DNA of 64,000 nt from Gnetum montanum (lineage: Eukaryota; Streptophyta; Gnetopsida; Gnetales; Gnetaceae). The stretch covers positions 187,804 through 251,803 of the forward strand of contig MNCI01029550.1 of the NCBI GenBank assembly GCA_015680685.1. Reading direction: 5' to 3'. This document shows positions 34,585 to 45,678 of the stretch, piece after piece (position 1 is the first letter of the stretch; each line of letters begins with the position of its first letter). The notes under the pieces were generated by a model. That model had not been told where the DNA came from. It did no database searches and saw nothing but the letters and a program-made list of their open reading frames with translations. Both the position numbers and the translations under genes were made by a program.

Positions 34585-36166
34585 TGTTAGAAAACTATTG
34601 GAGTTGAAAATCTGAATTGCTAGAATGGAAAAACTAAAAGATCTAAGCACTAGAATAGTTTTAACCTTGAATCCCAAGAGCCTTGAAAAAATGAAACTTA
34701 GGGTACTGTGGATGATCTTGCTAATCACCTAAGGACTTACAAAATGTAAATATATAAAACATAAACATAGACATAGAAAAAATAAGAAATGAAAATGAAA
34801 ATGAAAATGAAAATCTAAACATAAATAGAAATGGAGTTTTTGTTATAGATCTAAAAATAAAAACAAGTGCAGGAATGAAAACATGAACTAAAACTTGTAC
34901 AACATTAATAATAACTTTATAAAAAATAAATAATAAGGTTCATGAAGTACATATTTCATGCCAAAGACACTAAAAGTTGCTAGCAGGAGCTTGAAGTTTG
35001 TTGGAGAAGGTAGCCTATGTTCCATTGTAACTTCATGGTCCGGTTTCTTCCCAGCTTTGAATTCTAGCAACTTTCTATCAGTTTTCACCAAGATCTACAA
35101 TGGGATTTTGGAAATGGACTCTCACTTTTTGGAGCAATGGTAGCTATGTGGGAGTCTTTGTGCCTAGTGTAGTACCTGTTTCTACTACCAAAATGTAGAA
35201 TTGGGGTTGCAAATGGGCTTTAATTATTGGAAAAATGACATAATTGCTAGATGTGAAGCTTCAAATTGCTACCAAAATGCCAAAAAATGCTTAGAATGCC
35301 AAAGTGTCCATAATTCAAAATGGTGATGACATTGAGTTTTTATAGGGTATGGTTGCTATTTTTGGGTCTAACATGATTTTTGACAAATTGGATCAATTTG
35401 CATGTAGCAATGATCATCTTCTCCTAGCATCATTACTATTTGTGATAAGTCCAGAATGGACTACCATCACAAAACCCTTCCATGTACTATAAATAGTAAA
35501 TTAACTTTTGTGACTATGCTAGTACCCTCCTTACTATGCTAGCCTTGGTCAACAGTCATCTACTTTTAGTGTAGTTTCCATTTATAGTAATGGGCTATAG
35601 CCACAAAATCTATCTATTTACTATAAATAGTAAATAGAATTTTGTGACTACACTAACACTATTCCTACTACACTGGCATTAGTGGACTACTTTGAGATTT
35701 TTGGAAAATGGGAAAAGTGATGGAAAATGTGCAAAAAGTTGAAAACCATGGAAATGATGGAATTCATTGGAAAGTGTCATGCTTGGTGGAGAATGTTGTC
35801 TATGCTGGCCATGGTTGACTTGGGATGACTACGCTAGCTATTGTTGGAAAAAAAGAAAATTCAAACAATCCCAATGTTGTGCTTTTTTTGGGTCTTGGTC
35901 ATGACTATGTTGGGTACTATAGCGCTACTATCTACTATAGCTATTGTGACTATTGTGGCTACTGTGTCTACTGAAAATGGACCTAGCGTAGTTGGGGTTA
36001 TACACCTACAAAAACTACAACAATAAAAAATTTTAAAGCATTTTTTGGCCTAGAATGTTGAAGTATGCAAGATTGTAGCTCATGGACTACATATCTCACA
36101 TTTACAATGAATCCTTTCCTCAAGTTGGAAAATGGGATTTGCAATATGAATTTTGGTGGTGTTTCA
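34585..36166 (-). repeat. 5' LTR of the Tat/Ogre element
   Basis: Homologous to 11742-13384. Minus-strand start TGAAACACC, end CTAACA at 34585. The ends were fixed by homology, TG..CA form and the CCATG/CCATA flanks. It contains the same GACTACACTA and TACGCTAGC phrases as the internal array. Confidence 0.85.
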
Positions 36167-36194
36167 CCATGAATTTTGTTTATTTCATCGAAGT

Positions 36195-36660
36195 TAAAGG
36201 TCATAAGCTAAGTAGTATTTTTATCTAATTTTTTATTAAAAATATTTATGGTCAAATGTATTAGTAGAATGATCCTAATTCACATGTCCATTAATTTCCT
36301 AGGTCTCTTTAGTTATTAAGGAAGCTCTATCCACCATAGCTAAGCTTAGCTCCATTAAATGTGTATATATTCTTGGGAAAATCATGTTGAATGTGTAGAA
36401 AATTTATTTAGTAAGGGTTCAATTCAAATTTTTAGCAATTATAGAAGAAACTTTCCAACAAGCCTAATATTAGCTTGAAATTCATTGGAATCGCAAAGAT
36501 ATCATTCTTAAAAAATTATAAAAAAATATATTTTCCATATTTGAGCTACTCAAATCATCTAATAGAATAGGATGTTAAAAATATACAAAATTAAAAATTA
36601 TTTTAAACATTTTTGCATTAGAAAAACTAACTACCCTCAATAAAGAAAAGAGACATTAGG
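36195..36660 (+). repeat. LTR-like repeat Y, shorter copy
   Basis: Matches 38515-39425 (shared phrases ATTAGTAGAATGA, TATATTTGG/CTTGGGAA and CTCATTAGGATCG-like), but about 450 bp present in the other copy is missing here. It lies beside the Tat/Ogre element and is probably a truncated LTR of an unidentified element. Confidence 0.55.
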
Positions 36661-37469
36661 TTGAAGCTTGTAGATCAATTTATCATCATTCTTTTGGAAT
36701 AGGTGGACACTGTTGTAACCCCCATTAGTGGATGATCCTCTTTAGTTAATTTCCTTGTGATCCATGTGTATAATAGCAAGGAAAAATTTCTATCATATTT
36801 GGAAGAGCATGGCTTATCATCATCAATGCTAAGCTTAGCATTCAAGATATTTTCTTTAAAATTTCTAAGGAAAATAAACATGACATTATTGAGAAGTAGT
36901 GTGTTTTATGCATCATATACAATGATATAGTGTGCAACTATACACAAAAGGTTTGGAGCATCAAAAAGGACTAAAATTCCAAAATATATTCACTATACAG
37001 AAGAAATATGTGCATAATAATATTTGTACATAATCTTTAATAAACAAGAATGTGCTCTATGATTGATAGCGAAAAAAATATTAAAGATATGAAATATGCA
37101 TGAAACCACTAGAAAAACTTACTATTTTTTATGTGGACAAGTTGGATGAGATGGAGATAGTTAAATGAAAAATTTCTCAGTAAGGTTGTTCAAGAAAAAT
37201 AAATGGATTAGAAAAAGTTATAAATTTTAAATGAACTAGTACCAAAACTAATTAAATTAAAGACAATATTAAAATAATTATAGTATTTGCTCCTAGAAAA
37301 TGTTAAACTAATAATGATCAATGTGAACTAATGAAGGGAAAAAAATAAAAGCTGTTGGAGATGGTTAAAATGTTCAACATCTTTTCCTAATTATATGCTG
37401 AAACATATGCATTGATCCATATGTATGCCAACACCACATAAACATAGATCTAGTAATGAAGCCAAGATG
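36661..37469. other. AT-rich stretch, no gene recognised
   Basis: A 68-codon minus-strand frame (36881-36675) has no resemblance I recognise. The rest lacks open frames. Confidence 0.5.
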
Positions 37470-37960
37470 TCAATCACTAGAGTAGGTTCACTTGAGATTT
37501 CACATTCAATTCCTACTAAATCTAGATAATATAAAAGATATGAAAATTTCTATAAAATAAGAAGACTAGCCATCTTTAGTTAATCAATGGAGAATATTAT
37601 AATAGGATGGCTTCATCAATCGAAGGATCCAAACACAATCTCACATACTCAAACTATTGTAGAGCATGAGGCTCTACAATCTCACAAAGATTCATCTCAA
37701 TGTAAGGTTCAATCGCTAAATCAAATATTACACACATAGATATGTAATTCCATCTAATAAAAAAAGAGCTATGGTCAAGATAACACACACACTTAAGCTC
37801 AAAGATGCATCCACACATATGCAATCCCTCTCAACTCTCTTCTTCCTTCTCTCTCAAGATCTTAGAATGTCTCTTCCTTCAGACACTCTTCCTTGTATAA
37901 GTTTTGCACAAGCTCTTCTTTGTGATAAGAATGAACACACAACATAATTATAAAGACCTA
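37470..37960 (-). repeat. Diverged relative of the element F LTR
   Basis: Shares AGAGTAGGTTCACTTGAG, CTAGCCATCTTTAGTTAAT and the hairpin TTGTAGAGCATGAGGCTCTA (about 37660-37685) with the LTRs at 39881 and 45679. Orientation is the same (minus). It carries its own (AC)-rich stretch at 37775. The end points are approximate. Confidence 0.6.
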
Positions 37961-38045
37961 AAGATTATAGGAACATTTTTCAAATTTTTCTTTAGAAGTT
38001 TCCCACATGAATCCTAACTTTCCTAGATATTTCCTCTAGAAACTA

Positions 38046-38400
38046 CCATGTTGGATCTTTATCGAGTCAAACGAGATGTCTCTCATCCTTTCCAACAACA
38101 ACATAGAATGAATCGCAAGATGAAATATGTTGTTAAACAAGAGATTGAAAAAATAATTATTAGTTTTAGTATGCACTTTGATCCCTCATGATTTACCATC
38201 ATTAATTAACATTGGTTTGGATACAAGTTTAGAAGAAAAATCATGAGTCAAATTCTAAAATTCAAAGTTATAAAAGATTATGTCTCCATTAGAAAGAGAA
38301 GTATAATTTAGAAAACATAGGAAAGGATGTTTTTTTGAAGCCATGAAAACACCAATTAATAAATTTCAAAGGTTAAGATTCAAGCCAAAGCTCAAGTATT
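38046..38400 (+). pseudogene. Gypsy reverse transcriptase N-terminal scrap
   Basis: The plus strand reads RVKRDVSHPFQQQHRMNRKM then KYVVKQEIEKII. This resembles the start of Athila-like RT (consensus QRRLNP.M.EVV..E..KLL). The match is short and what follows (SFSMHFDPS, YVSIRKRSI) is not convincing. It lies between the two Y repeats and may be part of that element. Confidence 0.42.
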
Positions 38401-38514
38401 TATGTAAAGAGAAGAATCCAAATTCAAATCCTCATGAGATGATAATAATAATTTAATTAGTATGCCTTGTAATGTAGGTCCAGTGGAATGTAATTTAAGT
38501 AATTTTTATTAGTT

Positions 38515-39425
38515 AATCATCATAATAAAATATTTTCTAATTTTATTAAAATAATTATGGATAGGTTTATTAGTAGAATGACCACAATCTCACATGTCTG
38601 TTCATATTCTAGTCCTTTAAACATGAAAAAAGGTTTGTCCCATTATTAGTAATATTGAGTCCTATAAAAAGCCTATATATTTTGGGAATACCATGTTGTA
38701 AGTGTGGAAAATTCTTAAATATTTAGTTCAAATTTTTAGTGATTCATCAACATTTCATTCTTCATTGAAATTCATGAATACTTATCTATTCATCATTCAT
38801 TAGATTTATCACCAACATTTAATAATTCATCATTCCAGTTGTTTGCAAATCATTAATTAATTTAAAAATAATTACTCATAGATCAATGTCATTATATTTC
38901 ATCTTGAATTCCCTATTTGGATTTAACCACTTCATCAAGATTTTCTAGTATCATCAACATTCATTGCATTATAGTAAGTTGAATAATCACATTTAGGACC
39001 CTTTTTGTATAAGAAATTTCAATATCTAAATCAAGTTCAAATTTTTCAAGGAGGTAAATAGTTGAAAGAACTATGTCTCATGTATTTACTCACTTCATAA
39101 CTCTCTTAGATCCTTGATATACTCATCTCAAAATTCATTAATTTCTATTTTAGATATTGAATAATTTTATTCAATAAGCCAAATTTGAATCATCAAATAA
39201 TAATCAATTAATCTAAAATTTTACAAGCATATAGATCAGAGAATAAGAGTTTGAATAAACATAAGATTATACTAAAACTCATTAGGATCGTGAAGATATC
39301 ATAGTTTTAAAATTATAAAAATTTCTAGTTTTTCATAGTCAAGTCACTTGCATCATCCAATAGACTAGGCTACTAAAAATTTACAAATAAAAAAAATCTT
39401 TGGAAACTTCTAACCTCAAAAAATG
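38515..39425 (+). repeat. LTR-like repeat Y, longer copy
   Basis: Partner of 36195-36660. It contains CCTATAAAAAGCCTATATA, a plausible TATA region, which supports an LTR. The two copies stand as direct repeats about 2.3 kb apart and might bound a deleted element. Edges are approximate. Confidence 0.5.
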
Positions 39426-39715
39426 AACACTTCTTAATGTGGGATTCATTATTCTATGATGAATAGTGAGTGGGTTGTACCACTTATTATTATGTGAAAG
39501 AAATGGGATAAATAGAAAATTTGCATTGATTTTTGGCTATTGAACATGAGAAATCTCAACTATCATTTTTCATTTTCTTTTGTTGATGAAGTAATGCACA
39601 CCATCATAGGACATAACTATTGTGGATTTCATAAGTTTTAGGATTATGAAGCTCATTTCTTTAATGAAACTAGTTATCTTTAATTAATTTAATTAATAGG
39701 TTTTGGATGTTTGTG
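39426..39715. other. No feature recognised
   Basis: AT-rich, no domain. It stops matching the leader of element F at about 39715. Confidence 0.5.
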
Positions 39716-39880
39716 GGTTATGTTCATCTAATTGAACAACCATCATATGAAAGATGGACTTCATGCTCTTCATGTCCTAATTCAATGCTTACCTATGTTT
39801 CCTCTTGGATGAAATCTAAAATTGATAAAATCCTCAACCAATTTCCAAGAAACAATAAAACTAGACCCTGATACCAATAA
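39716..39880 (-). other. Second copy of element F leader and primer-binding site
   Basis: On the minus strand, the LTR ending at 39881 is followed by TTGGTATCAGGGTCTAG (39877-39861), a good tRNA-iMet primer site, and by leader sequence homologous to 45500-45658. A normal 3' LTR would be followed by host DNA. The layout is therefore LTR-internal-LTR-internal, as left by unequal recombination between LTRs of adjacent copies. Confidence 0.75.
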
Positions 39881-40992
39881 TGTTGGAGTAGGTTCACTCT
39901 CTAATTAAATCACCTTCAATGCACTAAATCCAAACATTGTGCAAAGATAAAACATTTTACTAGAAAACAAGAAAACTAACTATCTTTAATTAATTTATTA
40001 TATGATTACAATAGAATTCACACAACCCAAAAATATTCAAAACTTGTCAAACTCAAATGATATTGTAGAGCATGAGGCTCAACAACCACATAATGGCTAC
40101 TCTCAATGAAAGACATAGCAAATAGAACTCTCTTGCACAACCTGGGACTAAGATCTTGACTCACAAGTAAGATATAAGAGAATAGAACACATAGACCAAC
40201 ACACCACAAGTTGATCTTGAAGCTACAATCACCAATTATACTCACCAAATGTGCTCATGAATTCTCTCTTGCTCACCTCTCACTCATAAGAGTGTTTTCT
40301 CTCACTTATTTTCATATTAACAATGATGAATACATTCATATTTATGTTAAAAAAGTATATAAGAATCCTAGAAACATTTCCTCAACTCACCCTGAGGTTT
40401 TTTACATGTTTTCTAAATCTTCTCACCTTCTCCTTAGCTATTTCCATCTCTTTCGATCATGTTCTAACTAATTTTTGAATTGGTGTGTGTATTTTTGGAG
40501 GTTTTCCCATGCATCTGGGTCATCTCTAACTTTGTTGTGATGTCTCCTATGAAAAAAGAGCTCTCAACTAAGATGTCTACTATTTTTTTTTTTTTTTGAT
40601 TTTCCATCTAGTCTTGGAACATATCAAATTCTTGTCTTACTTGAGATGTTACATGCATAGTTGGGACATCTCAATTGGGATGTTCCAATTTTTGGTAGGA
40701 CATTCCACCTACTAGGGCCAAATAAAAAAATGCTTGTTTTGATGTCTAGAACCTCAAGATGCCTCCAAACAAGTTCCCATAGATCTTGGAACCATCTAGA
40801 CTCATCAAAATGAGTCCAAGACACCCCAAAACATGCCAAAACATCCAAGAATCATCATCAACAAAATCAACACAAGAAGACACATTAATAGAACATAAAT
40901 GTTCACATCTTGTTCAAGTCCAAAACTTGTAAAAACAACATGTAGGACAAAGCATAAGGAAATCAAGAGAGGTGTTTTTGCAGTAGCTTTCA
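39881..40992 (-). repeat. LTR of element F (central/3')
   Basis: 1112 bp, plus-strand reading TGTTGGAG...CTTTCA. A polypurine stretch (AAAGGGTG, 40993-41003, minus) precedes it. It carries the TTGTAGAGCATGAGGCTC hairpin near 40058-40080 (one mismatch). It works both as the 3' LTR of F and, from the primer site next to it, as the former 5' LTR of a second copy. Confidence 0.8.
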
Positions 40993-41200
40993 CACCCTTT
41001 AAAATGTCAACTCATGTGAACAAGAGAGTAGGGGTAAAAGTGATTCCTCACTTAACAAGTTAGATCTCATGGATCCATACAACATCATTAGTAGATTAAT
41101 CCTCCTAAAATTTTAAATATTGATGCATACTGACTCCCAAAGTGCTAGAAGCTTCTATCTAGTTGAGTATGTTTTCCTTCCTCTCCATTAAAGGCTTGGA

Positions 41201-42222
41201 CTAATTAATAGACCCCTTCAACTTATCAATTGCATCCTCTATGGTCTCTTCATCAACTAGTCCATGATAGTGCACAATATTTAAAACATTAAACATAAAA
41301 GATATATAAAACTTATTTGGTAAATCAATCTCAAAAGTGTTATCATTAACTTTAGCCTTGATTTTTAAGGGCCCCATCTTCTTAGCTTTCAATTTAGAGA
41401 AGTTAACACCTATTAATCATTTCTTCTTAAAGTTATTCCAAACAAAGTCACTGATAGAAAAATTAGGCTTTCATTCTCTTTAGCCTTCTTTCCAAGATTG
41501 GATTTTACTTATCTATGGATATCTCTCATCTCTTGCACAGAATTAGCACAAACTTGAGCTTCACTATCAAAGATCTTCAAACTATTGACCATCTTTGGAC
41601 GAAATTCATAATTCACCTCAAATACGATTTTATCAATAATAACAAGGAAAGCATTATTATATGAAAATTCAACATGACACAATAAGTTTTTCTACTTTTT
41701 TGACTATCCATCATACAAACATCTCAATATGTTTAGCAAGGATTTATTCACCACCTCTATTTTTGCATCAAATTTTGGATGATATACACTAGAAAATTTT
41801 AACTTTATTCATAACATCTTCTAAAGGAACCTCCAAAAATGACTTGTGTCTCTGACACTAAAAATATTCAAAGGAATATCATGCAACTTCACAACATGCT
41901 AGAAAAATAAATTTTCCAGATGGGAAGCATCACTCACCTTCTTGCATGGAATAAAATGTGTCATCTTGAAGAACCTATCAACCACAACAAACATTGCATC
42001 ATTTCTACCTTTTCTTTTTTGAATACCATTCATAAAATCCATTGATATACTTTCCCATGGACCTTTGGAAATTGGCAAAGGTATATAGTGTCCATCCATA
42101 CCTTTACATCCTTTAAACTTCTATTAAGTCAAGCACTCCTTCATAAATTTCAAAACTTCTATTATTATACTAGTCCAAAAATAGTGCCTACCTACAAGTT
42201 CTAATGTTTTATACCTACCATG
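41201..42222 (-). pseudogene. Element F integrase
   Basis: Minus strand from 42222: HGRYKTLELVGRHYFW and VLKFMKECL (HHCC zinc-binding part). Then PWESISMDFMNGI at about 42040, VVVDRFFKMTHFIPCKK, then SVRDTSHFWRF, LKFSSVYHPKFDAKIEVVNK and FSYNNAF. Finally KKMGPLKIKAKVNDNTFEID and FMFNVLNIVHYH (41392-41201), the GPF..L.K...NAY.LDLP ... FNV.DL..Y block of chromovirus integrase. The two Asp and the Glu of the DDE triad can be located. Few stops interrupt it. Confidence 0.9.
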
Positions 42223-43111
42223 TGATGAGTCATCCTTATGTTAGCCCCAATATTGGATACCTAATATCAAGGCTCCAATATCAGATACTTGATATCACAT
42301 CCCAAGAAATGATGTCAAATATATGATATCATCTCTTCCATGCTAGCCTATAAATACAACACTTGGGTGCACAATTTGGATATAGTTTTAGTTGTTAGTT
42401 TTTGATAGTCTTTCTTAGATTTCTAAATTCAAGTTTTGTTATTCCTAGTGCATTCCTATAGTGTGATGTTTGTGCTTTTATGACATTCTTATTCAAGTAT
42501 GACATACTTAAACATGTTACATGACTAGAAATAAAGATCATGATTACTTCAATCATTGCAACATCCACTTAGATTATTATTACTTTTAATTGTTAATTTT
42601 TTAATTATTTACTATTTTCCTTAGTTAATATTTTCATTTATTCTATTTACAATTCCTATCATTAAGTTGAATAAGTACGTCTAATCATGAGCGCTTAAGT
42701 GCAATTACTTGGTAACCCAAGAGTATATTGTTTGGCAAACCTAGTGATGTACACTTGGCAATTCCAGTGGTGGTTATATGAATTCCAAGGCATGTGTGGA
42801 CAATTAGAAATAGATGTTCATGACATGTAGGCTGGTTTAGGTTTTACTTTCCATTGTTCATTAACTTAATTAATTAATTATCTCTTTATTATCATTAGGA
42901 GTATCATAGGATTAGACAACACCACATGCCTCACCTTGGACTAAATCATACATGACAAAGCTACCACTAGTCCAAGTAGGAAGATAGTGAACTACAATCA
43001 AAGCATAACAATTTAGATGCACAACTAGTCCCATCCATAGAATTCAACTAAATTGTTTGTAAACACTTGTGATTTGTATGGTTGGGCGTAGGGGTACCTT
43101 GCCACTCATCA
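42223..43111 (+). repeat. LTR of the TGATGAG family, U3 type 2
   Basis: 889 bp, TGATGAG...CTCATCA, TATA box CCTATAAATA (42348-42357). The R-U5 part matches the LTR at 62947. Instead of GCGATATCGC it has AATATTGG, AATATCAAGG and TTGATATCA boxes upstream of TATA. The flanks CCATG and TAGCC do not match, so it is not a simple solo insertion. It cuts F exactly before the integrase zinc-binding part. Confidence 0.87.
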
Positions 43112-43843
43112 TAGCCTACCTCAATTTCTATAAATAAGAGGCAAATTTCCTTGTTCTAGGCATTAGTTCTTAGATTTTATTGTAAGTTTTTAAGTTTACA
43201 TTTCTCTCAGCATGCCCATAGTGTGGTGATTGTAATTGTATGGCACCTTTATTCGAGTGTGACATACTTGGACACGTACACAACTGACAATAAAGATCAA
43301 GATTACTTCATCATTGTAGCATTCACTTAGTTTAATTAATTATTTATTTAATTTTTATTTACTATTTTCTTAGTTAATCTCTTCTCACCCTAAACTCATG
43401 TTAAACACAGAATGAGTACAACTTGATTACAAGCATTTAAGTGTGACTACTTGGTAACCCAGTAGCGTACCTAGGATCTATGCTTGGTAATCCTAGTGGT
43501 AGTTGTGCACGAAGTCCAAGATGTTTACAGATGATCAAGGAACAGATGCTCATCGCACTTAGGCTAGCTTAGATTCTCTCTCACCCTTTCTCTCTTAGCT
43601 TAGTTAATCTTATTTACCACCACAGTCAGGAGTAGCATTAGTGTAGGAACACATCATACACCTCATTCTAGACTAAATCATATGTGACAAAGTTAATACT
43701 AGTCCATATGGGAGGACAGTGAACTACGACCTAAGGATAACTATCTTGATACCACAACTAGCCCATCTACAAAGTTTGACCGAATCATGTGTGAAATGCT
43801 TGTATTCGTATGGTTGAGTGTAGGGGTACCTTGCCACTCATCA
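43112..43843 (+). repeat. 5'-truncated LTR of the GATATC family
   Basis: Begins about 16 bp before a TATA box (CTATAAATA, 43128-43136) and runs to CTCATCA at 43843, so the U3 boxes are missing. It directly abuts the preceding LTR, head to tail. Its body resembles the LTRs at 4443 and 28268. Confidence 0.83.
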
Positions 43844-43845
43844 AT

Positions 43846-44090
43846 AGGAATCAAAAATGGATTCTATCAAGTATAACTACACTCCATACATTTCTTGCTT
43901 CATCAAAATGAGCACCATTATCAAAATTCCAAGGTCTACCAAGAATTATAGGAATCAAAAAATGGATTCCATCAAGTATAACTACACTCCATACATTTCT
44001 TTCTTCATCAAACTGAGCACCATTATCAAAATTCCAAGGTCTATCAAGAATTACTTTAGCACAATCTATTAGAAGTACATCACACTTCAC
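43846..44090 (-). pseudogene. Element F protease end, internally duplicated
   Basis: Two head-to-tail copies of about 104 bp (43846-43949 and 43950-44053) lie in one open frame. Each encodes (D/G)RPWNFDNGA then FDE.RNVWSVVILD, which matches the end of gypsy protease (consensus LLGRPW..D....H.G..N). The duplication lies at the junction with the truncated LTR. The active-site half of the protease was not identified. Confidence 0.8.
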
Positions 44091-44449
44091 AACATCATGA
44101 AGAATTCCAATTTAAAATTTCAAGGTAAAGTATTCTCTCATCTCTTGAGAAAAACATCTAGATAACTAATGCACCTTATAAGGTCTAGGACGATGATTAG
44201 TTACCAAACCTAATCTAGCAACTATCATAGAAGAAATAACATTTTCTTGGGCTCCCCCATTGAAACATGAACTCATTACCCAGTAAGAAAACTACTAGCC
44301 CCAATCCAAAATAATAATTTCCTATCAGGATGATCTTCTTTATTTACATTTCCTAAGAATGCACAAGAATTAATTCAAAAACATCCTTAATTCTTGTTGT
44401 ATTAGGATTATCTCTTTGAAAAAATTGGCTTGATGTCTTCTCCACCTCC

Positions 44450-45349
44450 ATAGTTTATATATCTTTTCCCTTTCTTTCCTTGTAAAGTAGACACTTCCAT
44501 TGCTTGTGTCCCCATTCTCCACATTTGAAGCACTCGAGTTTTGATATGCTACTATCTTAATCCTTGCCTTGGTCCTTCTTGACTTTGTCCTTCTCATCAT
44601 CTCTTTTAGTCTTCATGTCTTGGTTTCTTTCCTTGTCTTCAAATTTAGACTTAGATCTCTTATCAAGTCTAGATCCCTTCTCCTTCTCCTTCGAAGTTTA
44701 TTTGCTCATGTTTCTAAATCCACAAAATTTCTTCTTAGCCTTTAGTATCAAATCATAAGCCTCATCAAGAGTTTGTGGGTTATAAAATGATAACTCTTAT
44801 TGGTACACCATTTTGAGACCTACTAAAAAGATTGAAGCTTGTTCATACTCCTTCTATTTTTCCTTAGCTTGATGGAATAGATCACAAAGTTTGATGTATA
44901 ATTCTTTGATATCCTTGTTACCTTGTCTTAGAAATTTCAACTTCATAATGGTTTCTTATATCTAATGAGACTTAAAATTTTCTCTTCAACCTATATTTCA
45001 TCAAATTCCAATCTCTAATAGGGTTCTCATTTCATCTTTCATAAGCTTGGGACTTCTTTTCCCATCAAATAGAAGTCATATCTTCTAATCTAGATTTATC
45101 AATAGGTACCCTCAAGTTATATGGTACCTCCTCCAACTAGAAATGCTTCTTAAGTGTCTTTAGCCAACTTGCAAAAGCATTGATGTCATCTATACCATTA
45201 AAAGTCTTTAACTCTATGTACATAAGTCTTGAATAATTTCTAAATCCTCTAGAAAGCCTTGCCTCATCTTCCTTATCAAGCTTATTTGAAGCATTGAACA
45301 CTATTGGAGTCATTGGAGTTCTTATACAATGAACAAGATTCCCTCCCAT
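44450..45349 (-). pseudogene. Element F gag and CCHC nucleocapsid
   Basis: The open part 45349-45137 has YIELKTFNGIDDINAFASWL, the gag start (F.G..D...WL). It is followed by WEKKSQAYER and IRDWNLMKYRLKRKF at about 45060-44980 (W......W..LK..L...F). A lysine-rich linker (SKEKEKGSRLDKRSKSK) leads to a canonical zinc knuckle CFKCGEWGHKQWKC (44533-44490; C-X2-C-X4-H-X4-C). A different open frame over the knuckle is a shadow. Frameshifts and stops are present. Confidence 0.83.
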
Positions 45350-45658
45350 CGGAAAACTTGGCTAATGGATCTCTACACTCTCATAGTTGGATTATCCTTA
45401 TTCTTCATCCACTTCATCTTCAACTAGTTATGAAACTTCTTTCTCTAAACAAATATGCTCTTCATCTCCATGTATCTAGATATGGCTAGGACATGTATTT
45501 TGATCTACCTTTGTGTTGATTTCATCCAATTGAACAACCATCATATGGAAGGTAGACTTCATGTTGTCCATGTCCTAATTCAAAGCTTACACTTGTTTCC
45601 TTTTGGATGACATCTAAAATTGATAAAATTCTTAACCAATTTCCAAGAAACTATAAAA

Positions 45659-45675
45659 TTAGACTCTAATGCCAA
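45659..45675 (-). other. Element F primer-binding site (tRNA-iMet type)
   Basis: The minus strand reads TTGGCATTAGAGTCTAA beside the 5' LTR, against TGGTATCAGAGC. The copy at 39877-39861 is better preserved. Confidence 0.7.
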
Positions 45676-45678
45676 CAA

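Larger units (their letters stand above)
11742..36166 (-). mobile_element. Tat/Ogre-like gypsy retrotransposon, 24.4 kb, with nested element A
   Basis: Two direct repeats of about 1.6 kb (11742-13384 and 34585-36166) bound the element, flanked by CCATA (11737-11741) and CCATG (36167-36171), a 4-of-5 target-site duplication. On the minus strand the order is 5' LTR, gag, protease, a long non-coding interval, RT, RNase H, a second (archaeal-type) RNase H, integrase, 3' UTR, polypurine tract, 3' LTR. The extra RNase H is the hallmark of the Tat/Ogre lineage. Without nested element A it is 17.4 kb, within the range of these very large elements. All frames are decayed. It inserted into the protease of element E. 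Confidence 0.9.

Noticed and set aside
36167-38500. Search for the missing 3' half of element E after the Tat/Ogre insertion
   Set aside because: No CATGGGGG motif, no family 3' non-coding sequence and no LTR of this family found there; the sequence is a different LTR-like repeat.
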